Origin: Flavobacterium gillisiae
GTDB lineage: Bacteria > Bacteroidota > Bacteroidia > Flavobacteriales > Flavobacteriaceae
Assembly (NCBI RefSeq): GCF_900107635.1
Contig: NZ_FNRD01000008.1
Span: forward strand, 171,964 to 235,963
Direction: 5' to 3'
DNA: 64,000 nucleotides
A program made the position numbers and the translations under genes. The notes under the pieces are model-generated. The model ran no database searches, had not been told where the DNA came from, and worked only from the letters and a program-made list of their open reading frames with translations. Shown piece by piece: positions 27,768 through 38,537 of this stretch (the first letter of the stretch is position 1; each line of letters starts with the position of its first letter).

Positions 27768-27935
27768 CGTTGTGTATTTAGATTATTGTTCTAAACAAAA
27801 GATAATTTTAACATAAAAAAACTACTTTTATTAATTAAAATACCCCCAGAAGATTTTCACTTTTGAGGGTAGTAAATAAAACTTTGACCTAATTATACCG
27901 GAGGGATTTGAACAAAATTATAAATTTGTTTGGTA

Positions 27936-28604
27936 TTATTTCTGAATCGCATCAAGTGCTGCCAAAATATCATCAGCTTCAGCTCTATTTCTATATTCAG
28001 CATCTAAAAACGTGTACACAATTTTTCCTTGTTGATCAATTACATAAGTAGCTGCTAAAGGCAACTCATCTGATTCGTCTCCGTTATAACCATGTAAATC
28101 AAATCCTTTTTGGTACGAAGCGGCTACATCATCAGTCAATTTAAAAACGATACCATATTCCTTCGCTACTTTGTTCCCCACATCACTCAATACTTCAAAT
28201 TGTAATTCGTGCTTTTCTACCGTAGACATTGATTTGTCAGGTAACTCAGGCGTTAAAGCCAATAAATTAGCTCCTTTTAACTGAATGTTTGGCAATTGCT
28301 CTTGCAAATAATGCAAAGTCATATTGCAATAAGGACACCACCCGCCACGATACCAAGTTAAAACAACTGGTCCTTTTTTAAGATAATCACTTAATTGCAC
28401 TTCTTTTCCTATAGCGTTTGTAAGGCTAAAGTTAGGCGCCATATCATGATTTTTCTTAGCGTTTATAACCACATTTTGACGTGTTACATCAGCAATTCCT
28501 TCAGCGTATATTTCTTTAATTTGTTCTGGCGCTTTTGCTTCCCATACGTTTCTTGCATTATCTAAAGTTGCTTGTAGACCGTTTGTTATATTTTCTGTAC
28601 TCAT
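27936..28604 (-). CDS. AhpC/TSA-type peroxiredoxin-like protein
   Basis: Cytoplasmic thioredoxin-fold protein of 222 residues. An N-terminal helical extension of about 50 residues precedes the redoxin domain: MAPNFSLTNAIGKEVQLSDY, then VVLTWYRGGWCPYCN with Cys90 and Cys93. The GGWCPYCN form is found in peroxiredoxin-like proteins related to alkyl hydroperoxide reductase. Later segments include LTPELPDKS, FEVLSDVGNKVAKEYG and YVIDQQGKIVYTF. It probably reduces peroxides at Cys90, with Cys93 as resolving residue. It sits between two minus-strand genes with clear gaps. Confidence 0.85.
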   Translation of the reverse strand: MSTENITNGLQATLDNARNVWEAKAPEQIKEIYAEGIADVTRQNVVINAKKNHDMAPNFSLTNAIGKEVQLSDYLKKGPVVLTWYRGGWCPYCNMTLHYLQEQLPNIQLKGANLLALTPELPDKSMSTVEKHELQFEVLSDVGNKVAKEYGIVFKLTDDVAASYQKGFDLHGYNGDESDELPLAATYVIDQQGKIVYTFLDAEYRNRAEADDILAALDAIQK

Positions 28605-28679
28605 AATATATTATTTTATTAATTAGGATAAATTTACTCTCATCCGTACTATTCTTATTTTGCAATTTTACTTTACTTA

Positions 28680-29675
28680 TTATTTCTCTAGAAAATCAGC
28701 GAGAGGCTGAATAAATTTGTCAAAACTTTCAATATGTGGCATGTGCCCAATATTAGGTATCTCAACAAGTTTTGAATTTGGTATTTTCTTTTGTGTTTCT
28801 TTCCCTAGAACGGAGTATAACCCCATTGTTTTTCTAACCTCTTCACTTACCAATGGCTTTCCTAAAGCAGTTCTATCTCTAGTTCCGATAATTAAAAGTG
28901 TTGGCGCTTTTATGTTTTGGAATTCATAAACAACAGGCTGTGTAAAAATCATATCATAAGTTAGAGCTGAATTCCAAGCTATTTTTTTAAAATCAGAATT
29001 TAAAGTCCAACCAGCCAAAAGATTGACCCATTGGTCATATTCTGGTTTCCATTTACCATCATAATAACTATCTAACTGGTATTTTTTGACTCCAGCATAA
29101 CTCTGTTTCAATTCATTTTGATACCACCAATCTACATTTTGATATGGCACTTTAAGTTTCCAATCTTCTAAACCTATTGGGTTTTCAAGAATTAATTTCT
29201 CTGTAACTTCAGGATATAGTAGTGCAAAACGAGTGGCAACCATTCCCCCCATGGAATGTCCTAAAACAGCTGTTTTTTCAATCCCGAGTGTATCTAAAAT
29301 TTGTTTTGTGTTTTGTGCCAGTTGTTGAAAAGTATATTGAAAGTGATCTGGTTTTGTTGATTTCCCAAAACCTATTTGGTCTGGTACGATTACTCGGAAT
29401 CCCTTTTTAGTTAAAGCAGCAATAGTTGTTTGCCAATAGGCTCCGTTAAAGTTTTTTCCGTGAAGCAAAACAATATTTTTTCCGTTATAATTGTCTGGCT
29501 TCACATCCATATACTCCATTTTGAGTTCTTGTTGCTGCACATTTAATGTGATAAAATGCACTGGATAAGGATATTCATAATTACTTAAATTAATATCTAA
29601 CCATTTTAACTGCTCTTGTTGTGCAAAGGAAAATAGAGTTATAAAAAATAGTGGAAGAATAAATTTGAATTTCAT
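28680..29675 (-). CDS. secreted alpha/beta-hydrolase
   Basis: Exported serine hydrolase of 331 residues. The signal peptide is MKFKFILPLFFITLFSFAQ. The fold carries the oxyanion motif LLHGKNFNG, VPDQIGFGKS, the nucleophile elbow GHSMGG (Ser141), the acid residue in IIGTRDRTA and the histidine in IPNIGHMPHIE. This is the epoxide-hydrolase/haloperoxidase-like group; the substrate is unknown. Promoter box TAAATTTA (one mismatch) lies upstream, and structured repeat A lies about 120 bases upstream of the start. Confidence 0.85.
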   Translation of the reverse strand: MKFKFILPLFFITLFSFAQQEQLKWLDINLSNYEYPYPVHFITLNVQQQELKMEYMDVKPDNYNGKNIVLLHGKNFNGAYWQTTIAALTKKGFRVIVPDQIGFGKSTKPDHFQYTFQQLAQNTKQILDTLGIEKTAVLGHSMGGMVATRFALLYPEVTEKLILENPIGLEDWKLKVPYQNVDWWYQNELKQSYAGVKKYQLDSYYDGKWKPEYDQWVNLLAGWTLNSDFKKIAWNSALTYDMIFTQPVVYEFQNIKAPTLLIIGTRDRTALGKPLVSEEVRKTMGLYSVLGKETQKKIPNSKLVEIPNIGHMPHIESFDKFIQPLADFLEK

Positions 29676-29795
29676 TTTTGGCCTTTTATACGTTTATTTT
29701 GATGAAATGTAAATTTAGACATAAAGATTTTTGTATGAAAAATATTAAGGAAACTTTATAATTTGGAAACAAAACATAATCCGAATTAGATGTGC

Positions 29796-29871
29796 TAGCC
29801 CAGATGGAAACGGCATCCTATTGTGCAGGTGTTCGGCACAATAGATAGAGTGGACAGCTGGAAATTGCTCC
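29796..29871 (+). repeat. structured intergenic repeat, copy A
   Basis: The element starts TAGCCCAGATGGAAACGG, continues into an 8-bp stem TATTGTGC / GCACAATA with a 9-nt loop, and ends GGACAGCTGGAAATTGCTCC. Copy B (32178-32257) has the same opening TAGCCCAGAT, its own unrelated stem and the matching ending. It lies between the M3 peptidase terminator and the hydrolase gene. No open frame is present. Confidence 0.7.
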
Positions 29872-29890
29872 AGAAAATGATTCAAAAAAA

Positions 29891-29925
29891 ATAAAAAAAA
29901 TGGCATCCGTTACGAATGCCATTTT
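29891..29925 (-). terminator. M3 peptidase terminator
   Basis: 10-bp stem AAAATGGCAT / ATGCCATTTT with a 9-nt loop, followed on the minus strand by TTTTTTTT. Confidence 0.85.
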
Positions 29926-29946
29926 GATTGGTAAATTAAAATACGA

Positions 29947-32076
29947 TTATTTATCTGAAAGCCCTGCGTTTCTTAAATAAGGTTCGATTTCCATATCGTG
30001 TCCTATGAATTCTTTGAAAGCTTTATTTAGATCTACACTATTCCCTACTGATAAAATGTATTTTCTAAAACGTTCACTATTTTCTCTTGTTAAACCACCG
30101 TTAGCTTTCATCCAGTCAAAAGCATTATAATCTAGCGTTTTAGACCAAGTATAAGCGTAATATCCAGCAGAATACCCTCCACTCCAAATATGAGCAAAAT
30201 AAGGCGTATGGTATCTTGTAGGCACTTCGTTTACTAACAATCCGTATTTTTGAAGCGCTTCGTTTTCAAAAACTAAAGTAGGTTTAAAATCAGCTTCGTT
30301 CTCTACACTATGCCAATTCATGTCTAATGTAGATGCCGCCAAAAGCTCGGTAACATCATATCCTTTATTAAAGGTTTCTGCTTTTTTAATCTTGTCAATT
30401 AACTCTTGAGGAATCACCTCTTTAGTCTCATAATGTAGTGCATAATTTCTTAAAACCTCCGGGTCTAAAGCAGCGTGTTCATTAATTTGAGAAGGGAATT
30501 CTACAAAATCACGTGGTACAGACGTTCCAGAAAGGCTGCTGTAGTTTTGATTAGCAAATAGCCCGTGTAATGTATGTCCGAACTCATGGAACATTGTGAT
30601 TACATTATCAAAACTAATTAAAGAAGGGGTTCCGCTTACTGGTTTTGCAAAATTATAAACGTTAACAATTACTGGTTTTTGTTTTAAATAATGAGATTGA
30701 CTTACAAAGCTATTCATCCAAGCACCTCCATTTTTATTATCTCTTGTATAGAAATCTAAATAATATATTGCCATTGATTTTCCATCATTATCGAAAACTT
30801 CGTAAGCCATAACATCCGGGTGATATACAGGCAAATCTTTACGTTGCTTAAAGGTAATTCCATACATTTTTTGGGCTGCAAAAAACACTCCTTTTTCTAG
30901 TACCGTTGTCAACTCAAAGTATGGTTTTACTTGACTTTCGTCCAAATCATATTTGGCTTTACGTACTTGCTCCGAATAAAAATTCCAATCCCAAGGTTCT
31001 AATTTAAAACCACCCTTTTGTGCATCAATTAAATCCTGAATTTCTTTTGCTTCTACTTTTGCTTTAGCAACCGCTGGGCCAGCAATTTTCGCTAACAAAT
31101 CCATAGCTCTTGCTGGTGTTTCAGCCATTTGATCTTGCAGCTTCCACTCGGCAAAATTCTTTTTCCCCATCAAGTTGGCTTTTTGCAAACGCAGTTTTGC
31201 CATTTTTTCTAACACCTCGCGAGTATCACCATCGTCATTCTTTTCAGCACGCGTCCAAGACGATTTGAATATTTTTTCCCTAGTTGCTCTATTGGTAAGG
31301 CTTTGCAAAACCGGTTGTTGGGTTGTATTCGATAATCCTAATAAATATTGTCCGTCATGACCTGCCTCGGTTGCTTTAGCTTTTGCGGCAGCAATTTCAT
31401 TAGCACTCAAACCATCTAAATCCTTAACGTTATCAAACAAAACGGCACCATTTTTACGGGCAATCAATAATTTCGTTCCGAAAAGCGTACCTAAACTAGC
31501 TAGCTCTTCATTAATTTTTTTCATTTTGACTTTATCGGCATCCGATAAATTAGCACCAGCTAATTCAAATTTCTGCAAATAATACTGAGTCAGTTTTTTA
31601 TCTTCTCCTTTTAAAACTGCTAGATCCAGTGCTTTGAATCGCTTGTACAACTTGCTATTTAAATATATTTTATCATTATGTCCCGAAAAAATAGGCGCAT
31701 ATTCGGCTTGTAAAGCTTGCAAAGTTGGGTTAGTATTAGAACCCGTTAAGTTATAAAAAACACTCATTGCTCTTTTTAAATCAACTCCCGAAGTTTCTAA
31801 GGCTAGTACTGAATTTTGAAAACTAGGTTTAGCAGGACTATCTGCGATTGCCATTATTTCTTTATCATGAACTCCTAAACCATACTCGAAAGCGGGTTTA
31901 AAATCCGCGTCTTTAATTAAATTAAAAGGGGGAGCTTGATACTGCAGCGTACTTCTTTGTAAAAGAGGATTTGTCATTTTAACCGAATTATTTTGTGCTT
32001 GAATCGTGTTTGTTTGCAATGAAGCCGCAAAAACAACTATTGCGCTTGCCAGATTAATTTTTGAAAAAAATTGCAT
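29947..32076 (-). CDS. dcp: M3 family metallopeptidase (peptidyl-dipeptidase Dcp type)
   Basis: Zinc peptidase of 709 residues with an N-terminal signal sequence (MQFFSKINLASAIVVFAAS), so probably periplasmic. It removes dipeptides from peptide C-termini. The catalytic motif HEFGH is at 497-501 in MFHEFGHTLHG, followed by the downstream zinc glutamate in VEFPSQINEH. The substrate-binding Tyr/His segment YHTPYFAHIWSGGYSAGYY is also present. Length and motifs fit the oligopeptidase A/Dcp clade. Structured repeats A and B lie on either side of this gene. It has no close operon partners. Confidence 0.93.
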   Translation of the reverse strand: MQFFSKINLASAIVVFAASLQTNTIQAQNNSVKMTNPLLQRSTLQYQAPPFNLIKDADFKPAFEYGLGVHDKEIMAIADSPAKPSFQNSVLALETSGVDLKRAMSVFYNLTGSNTNPTLQALQAEYAPIFSGHNDKIYLNSKLYKRFKALDLAVLKGEDKKLTQYYLQKFELAGANLSDADKVKMKKINEELASLGTLFGTKLLIARKNGAVLFDNVKDLDGLSANEIAAAKAKATEAGHDGQYLLGLSNTTQQPVLQSLTNRATREKIFKSSWTRAEKNDDGDTREVLEKMAKLRLQKANLMGKKNFAEWKLQDQMAETPARAMDLLAKIAGPAVAKAKVEAKEIQDLIDAQKGGFKLEPWDWNFYSEQVRKAKYDLDESQVKPYFELTTVLEKGVFFAAQKMYGITFKQRKDLPVYHPDVMAYEVFDNDGKSMAIYYLDFYTRDNKNGGAWMNSFVSQSHYLKQKPVIVNVYNFAKPVSGTPSLISFDNVITMFHEFGHTLHGLFANQNYSSLSGTSVPRDFVEFPSQINEHAALDPEVLRNYALHYETKEVIPQELIDKIKKAETFNKGYDVTELLAASTLDMNWHSVENEADFKPTLVFENEALQKYGLLVNEVPTRYHTPYFAHIWSGGYSAGYYAYTWSKTLDYNAFDWMKANGGLTRENSERFRKYILSVGNSVDLNKAFKEFIGHDMEIEPYLRNAGLSDK

Positions 32077-32177
32077 ATTTTAAGATTTATTAATTTCTAG
32101 CCATAAAAGTAGTTAAAAAAAACAGTTACTAAAACGATCTCATAACTATTGTTGGTCGTTGTTGAAATACACTATAA

Positions 32178-32257
32178 TAGCCCAGATAGAAGTGAAAATC
32201 CTTTTCCTTATTTTCTTTAAAAAGGAAAAGATTGTAATGGATAGCTGGATTAGCTCC
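32178..32257 (+). repeat. structured intergenic repeat, copy B
   Basis: It opens TAGCCCAGATAGAAGTG, has a 9-bp stem CTTTTCCTT / AAGGAAAAG with a T-rich loop, and ends GGATAGCTGGATTAGCTCC. The outer sequences match copy A while the stem differs, as in elements conserved for structure. It ends 16 bases before the trmD -7 box, so its right arm overlaps the expected -33 region. Confidence 0.7.
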
Positions 32258-32272
32258 TGAAAAAAAACTTTG

Positions 32273-32280
32273 TACCTTTG
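32273..32280 (+). promoter_or_regulatory. trmD -7 promoter box
   Basis: TACCTTTG matches TAnnTTTG; it ends 25 bases before the ATG. A longer reading frame starting inside the box is therefore not used. Confidence 0.65.
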
Positions 32281-32305
32281 CACCTTCAAACTTAGATATA
32301 AAATC

Positions 32306-32983
32306 ATGCGCATTGATATTGTTACCGTTTTACCTGAATTGCTAAGAAGTCCATTTGAGGCTTCCATTATGAAACGTGCTATTGACAAAGGATTAGTAGA
32401 GGTTCATTTTCATAATTTACGGGACTACACAACCAACAGACAAAAAAGTGTTGATGATTACCCTTATGGTGGTGGTGCTGGAATGGTAATGACAGTGCAG
32501 CCGATTGACGCCTGCATTACGCATTTGAAAAGCGAAAGAACCTACGACGAGATTATTTATATGTCGCCTGACGGAGAAACGCTAAATCAAAAAATGGCAA
32601 ACACCATGTCCATGTATGAGAATATCATCATCTTGTGTGGCCATTATAAAGGAGTAGATCAGCGTGTGCGTGACCATTTTATCACTAAAGAAATCTCTAT
32701 AGGTGATTATGTTTTATCAGGAGGAGAATTAGGTGCATTAGTATTATCAGATGCTTTAATCCGATTGATTCCGGGTGTTTTGAGTGATGAAACCTCAGCA
32801 TTGACAGATAGTTTTCAAGACGGCTTATTGTCCGGACCTATATATACCAGACCCGCGGACTATAATGGATGGAAAGTTCCTGAAGTATTAACCAGCGGTA
32901 ATTTTGCCAAAATTGACAAATGGCGTGAAGATATGGCCTACGAACATACTAAAACGAGACGTCCGGATTTGTTAGAAGAGTAG
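32306..32983 (+). CDS. trmD: tRNA (guanine-37-N1)-methyltransferase
   Basis: SPOUT methyltransferase of 225 residues that makes m1G37 next to the anticodon and prevents frameshifting. It begins [20 protein letters not shown]. The knotted SAM site is visible as [23 protein letters not shown], then [18 protein letters not shown], followed by the C-terminal domain with [20 protein letters not shown]. The ATG at 32306 is the family start; an in-frame TTG 12 codons upstream lies in the promoter. trmD and rplS are neighbours here as in many bacteria, but separate promoters and an imperfect terminator lie between them. Confidence 0.96.
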   Translation: MRIDIVTVLPELLRSPFEASIMKRAIDKGLVEVHFHNLRDYTTNRQKSVDDYPYGGGAGMVMTVQPIDACITHLKSERTYDEIIYMSPDGETLNQKMANTMSMYENIIILCGHYKGVDQRVRDHFITKEISIGDYVLSGGELGALVLSDALIRLIPGVLSDETSALTDSFQDGLLSGPIYTRPADYNGWKVPEVLTSGNFAKIDKWREDMAYEHTKTRRPDLLEE

Positions 32984-32990
32984 TTTTTTT

Positions 32991-33050
32991 GTCTAAAGTT
33001 CAAGGTTTAAAGTTGTTTTATCAGAACGATTCAACTTTAGACTAAAAAAA
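32991..33050 (+). terminator. imperfect long inverted repeat after trmD
   Basis: GTCTAAAGTT (32991-33000) pairs with AACTTTAGAC (33033-33042). The pairing extends through a T-run on the left and an A-run on the right. It is a plausible weak or bidirectional terminator, followed by tandem AAACTTT repeats. Confidence 0.5.
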
Positions 33051-33075
33051 ACTTTAAACTTTAAACTTTTTTAAG

Positions 33076-33083
33076 TACTTTTG
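33076..33083 (+). promoter_or_regulatory. rplS -7 promoter box
   Basis: TACTTTTG matches TAnnTTTG and implies a leader of about 65 nt before the rplS ATG. Confidence 0.6.
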
Positions 33084-33089
33084 CGACCA

Positions 33090-33155
33090 CTTTAGACTAA
33101 CCTCTGGCGAGATCCGCGTATGTTGCTCTGATTCACAACCATAATTAAAATTATC
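33090..33155 (+). ncRNA. structured rplS 5' leader, candidate autoregulatory element
   Basis: The leader is longer than most in this window and less AT-rich. It contains a hairpin TATGTTG / CAAcCATA at 33119-33143 with one bulged C, ending just before the ATG region. A flavobacterial L19 leader motif has, to my recollection, been described; I cannot verify that this sequence matches it. Confidence 0.45.
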
Positions 33156-33506
33156 ATGGCAGATTTAATGAAATTCGTTAAAGACGAATTAGTAGTAAGA
33201 AAAGATTTTCCTGTATTCGGAGCTGGTGATACTATCACTGTGTACTACGAAATTAAAGAGGGTGAAAAAACTAGAACTCAGTTTTTCAAAGGAGTTGTTA
33301 TCCAAAGAAGAGGATCTGCTAACACAGAAACTTTTACTATTCGTAAAATGTCAGGTGCTGTAGGTGTTGAGCGTATCTTCCCTGTGAACTTGCCAGCTTT
33401 ACAAAAAGTTGAAATCAACAAAAAAGGTGCAGTTCGTAGAGCTAGAATTTTCTACTTCAGAGAACTTACTGGTAAAAAAGCAAAAATTAAAGACAAAAGA
33501 AGATAG
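33156..33506 (+). CDS. rplS: 50S ribosomal protein L19
   Basis: Ribosomal protein of 116 residues at the 30S-50S interface. The family sequence is clear: MADLMKFVKDELVVRKDFP, GDTITVYYEIKEGEKTRTQ, FKGVVIQRRGSANTETFTIRK (two segments), then VGVERIFPVN and the basic C-terminus RRARIFYFRELTGKKAKIKDK. It has its own promoter with a structured leader and a perfect terminator, so expression can be set independently of trmD. Confidence 0.98.
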   Translation: MADLMKFVKDELVVRKDFPVFGAGDTITVYYEIKEGEKTRTQFFKGVVIQRRGSANTETFTIRKMSGAVGVERIFPVNLPALQKVEINKKGAVRRARIFYFRELTGKKAKIKDKRR

Positions 33507-33525
33507 TCAAATATCTCTTTATCAT

Positions 33526-33555
33526 AAAAGTCCCAACACTGTTGGGACTTTTTTT
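33526..33555 (+). terminator. rplS terminator
   Basis: 11-bp stem AAAAGTCCCAA / TTGGGACTTTT with a 5-nt loop CACTG and a T-run. Confidence 0.88.
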
Positions 33556-33686
33556 ATGCCTTTTTTTTAAATCTTAAACACTGTTGCAATCCATAATAAA
33601 AATAACATTTTCAGACGAACACGTGAGTTATCTGAAAAATCATATATTTCTGTGTCAAACCGAGTCAATTTTCAGTCTGATTTTCT

Positions 33687-33694
33687 TATATTTG
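33687..33694 (+). promoter_or_regulatory. icd -7 promoter box
   Basis: TATATTTG matches TAnnTTTG; it implies a leader of about 65-70 nt. Confidence 0.6.
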
Positions 33695-33710
33695 CTTCGC
33701 TTAATTTTAA

Positions 33711-35990
<2,280 letters not shown>

Positions 35991-36017
35991 TTAATTCACG
36001 ATACTAACTATACTTTA

Positions 36018-36048
36018 AAAGGCAACCCGCAACGGTTGTCTTTTTTAT
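36018..36048 (+). terminator. icd terminator
   Basis: Stem AAAGGCAACC / GGTTGTCTTT with one G-T pair, 6-nt loop and T-run. Confidence 0.82.
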
Positions 36049-36125
36049 TATTAATATTTTTTTAACCTTTGTTTAATCGAATTTCACTTATCGTTACACC
36101 AAATTTGCAATTCTAAATATATAGT

Positions 36126-38507
36126 ATGTTCTTCAAGAAAATTATCATCTTAATTGTCGGGGTTTTATTTACGCTCTCCTCCTATTCCCAAGAGAAATTT
36201 ACACTTAGCGGCGTAATTACAGATATAAAAAATAACGAAACACTTATTGGCGTGAATGTTTACATTCCTGAAATCAAGTCAAGTACTACAACAAATGAAT
36301 ATGGCTTTTATTCGATAACTCTCCCCGCAGCTACTTACACAGTTTTAATTAGCTACATCGGGTTTCAGATTGAATCTCAAAAAATAGAATTATCTGAAAA
36401 CAAAAAAATGAACTTCAGTCTATCTGAAAGTGGTGAAATACTTAAAGAAGTAATCATTACCGATACTAATCCTCGTAGCGCTATTCGCTCTCCGGAAATG
36501 AGCCTCAACAAACTTTCTATTTCTGCCATCAAAAAAATGCCAGTTGTACTTGGAGAAGTCGATGTTCTAAAATCTCTCTTACTACTTCCTGGAGTAACAA
36601 ACGCAGGCGAAGGAGCTTCTGGATTCAACGTTCGTGGTGGTGGTGCAGATCAAAATCTGATTTTATTGGATGAAGCTACCATATTCAATTCTTCTCATGT
36701 TTTCGGTTTTTTCTCTGTTTTCAACCCTGATGCCATCAAAGATTTAAAATTATACAAAGGAGGAATTCCAGCTAATTTTGGAGGTCGAGTTTCTTCTGTT
36801 TTAGACATTTACCAAAAAGACGGAAGCAGCAAAGGATTCCATATGAATGGTGGTATAGGATTAATTTCCTCCAGGCTTTTACTGGAAGGGCCATTAGTAA
36901 AAGACAAAGGCTCTTTCTTAATAGGAGGTCGAAGTTCTTACGCTCATTTATTTTTAAAACTTTCTGAAGATCAAAAAAACAATTCTGCTTATTTTTATGA
37001 TTTGAACACCAAAATGAGTTATAAATTGAATCCGAATAACAATTTGTTTTTATCAGGATATTTTGGACGAGACGTCTTTTCATTAAACAAAAGTTTCACC
37101 AATATTTATGGTAATTCAATTTTGAATCTAAGATGGAACCACCTTTTCTCAGACAAACTGTTTTCTAACCTGTCCCTTATTTACAGTGACTATTACTATG
37201 GATTGGATTTGGACTTCGTTGGATTTAAATGGGATTCTGGCATTAAGAATTACAACATTAAATATGATTTTAAAAATTACATTTCTGATAAATTCAAATT
37301 AAACTATGGTGTAAACGCTATCTATTACGATTTTAATCCAGGTACCATACGCCCATCTAATAGCGACTCAGGAATCAATTTCGACCAATTGGATAAAAAA
37401 TATGCATTCGAACCCTCGATCTATATTAGTGCGGTTCAAGAAGTTTCAAAAAGACTCTCTCTTTCCTACGGACTTCGATACAGCCAATTTTACAGATTAG
37501 GATCATCTACAGTGAATATTTATGAAAACGATAGCCCTCTAAATTTCAATACGGATTTACAAATTTACGAAAAGGCAACACCTATAGGAACCAAATTCTA
37601 CGACAAGAATGAAGTGATTCAAAGTTACAATAATCTGGAACCTAGATTTTCAGCTTCTTATCAGTTAAACGATGCTCAAGCGATAAAAGCGAGCTATAAT
37701 AGAATGACTCAATATTTACAATTAATATCTAATACATCGTCACCTACTCCACTAGACGTATGGATGCCAAGTGATAATTTTATAAAACCACAAATTGCCG
37801 ACCAAGTCGCTATTGGTTACTTCAGGAACTTTAAAGACGACAGCTATTCACTGGAGGTAGAAACCTATTACAAAGAGGTCAAAAATAGATTGGATTATAT
37901 CGATGGTGCTGATATAATTGCAAATAAAGCCATTGAACAAATAATTTTGAACGGCCAGTTAAGATCGTATGGATTAGAAATTATGCTTCGCAAAAACGAA
38001 GGGAGATTAAACGGATGGATTTCCTATACTTTATCAAAATCAGAGCAACAAACTCCTGGAAGAACGCCAGAAGAATCAGGTATTAACGGCGGTAACTGGT
38101 ACAATTCAACTTATGACAAACTACATAACGTAGCGGTCACCGGTTCTTATAATCTAAATGAGAAATGGTCTTTTGGAGCTAACTTTGCTCTTCAAACTGG
38201 GCAACCAGTGAGCTATCCAAACGGTCAGTACGAATACCTAGGAATTACGGTTCCAAGTTATGGATTAAGAAATGAAAACCGACTTCCTACCTATCATCAC
38301 CTTGATATTTCGGCTACTTTGACGCCGAGAAAAAACGAGGGCAGAAACTGGAAAGGAGAATGGGTTTTTAGCATTTACAATCTATATAACAGAAAAAATG
38401 CGGCTTCCATTAATTTTAGAAGAAACGACGATACCGGAAATAATGAAGCTATAAAAACTTCTATTTTCGGGATGGTACCCGCAGTTAGTTACAATTTTAA
38501 ATTTTAA
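36126..38507 (+). CDS. TonB-dependent receptor with carboxypeptidase-like N-terminal domain
   Basis: Outer-membrane receptor of 793 residues. A signal peptide (MFFKKIIILIVGVLFTLSSYSQ) is followed by a CarboxypepD_reg-like domain (about 25-105: SGVITDIKNNETLIGVNVYI), then the plug with LLLPGVTNAGEGASGFNVRGGGADQ (in pieces) and VFGFFSVFNPDAIKDLKLYKGGIPANFGG. The barrel ends in VSYNFKF. It pairs with a DUF4249 lipoprotein gene 30 bases downstream, an arrangement repeated in Bacteroidota. The ligand is unknown; the absence of a SusD argues against a typical glycan system. A near-consensus box CAAATTTG lies upstream. Confidence 0.92.
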   Translation: MFFKKIIILIVGVLFTLSSYSQEKFTLSGVITDIKNNETLIGVNVYIPEIKSSTTTNEYGFYSITLPAATYTVLISYIGFQIESQKIELSENKKMNFSLSESGEILKEVIITDTNPRSAIRSPEMSLNKLSISAIKKMPVVLGEVDVLKSLLLLPGVTNAGEGASGFNVRGGGADQNLILLDEATIFNSSHVFGFFSVFNPDAIKDLKLYKGGIPANFGGRVSSVLDIYQKDGSSKGFHMNGGIGLISSRLLLEGPLVKDKGSFLIGGRSSYAHLFLKLSEDQKNNSAYFYDLNTKMSYKLNPNNNLFLSGYFGRDVFSLNKSFTNIYGNSILNLRWNHLFSDKLFSNLSLIYSDYYYGLDLDFVGFKWDSGIKNYNIKYDFKNYISDKFKLNYGVNAIYYDFNPGTIRPSNSDSGINFDQLDKKYAFEPSIYISAVQEVSKRLSLSYGLRYSQFYRLGSSTVNIYENDSPLNFNTDLQIYEKATPIGTKFYDKNEVIQSYNNLEPRFSASYQLNDAQAIKASYNRMTQYLQLISNTSSPTPLDVWMPSDNFIKPQIADQVAIGYFRNFKDDSYSLEVETYYKEVKNRLDYIDGADIIANKAIEQIILNGQLRSYGLEIMLRKNEGRLNGWISYTLSKSEQQTPGRTPEESGINGGNWYNSTYDKLHNVAVTGSYNLNEKWSFGANFALQTGQPVSYPNGQYEYLGITVPSYGLRNENRLPTYHHLDISATLTPRKNEGRNWKGEWVFSIYNLYNRKNAASINFRRNDDTGNNEAIKTSIFGMVPAVSYNFKF

Positions 38508-38537
38508 GACTCCAAACGGAAATTAAAAACAGACAAC

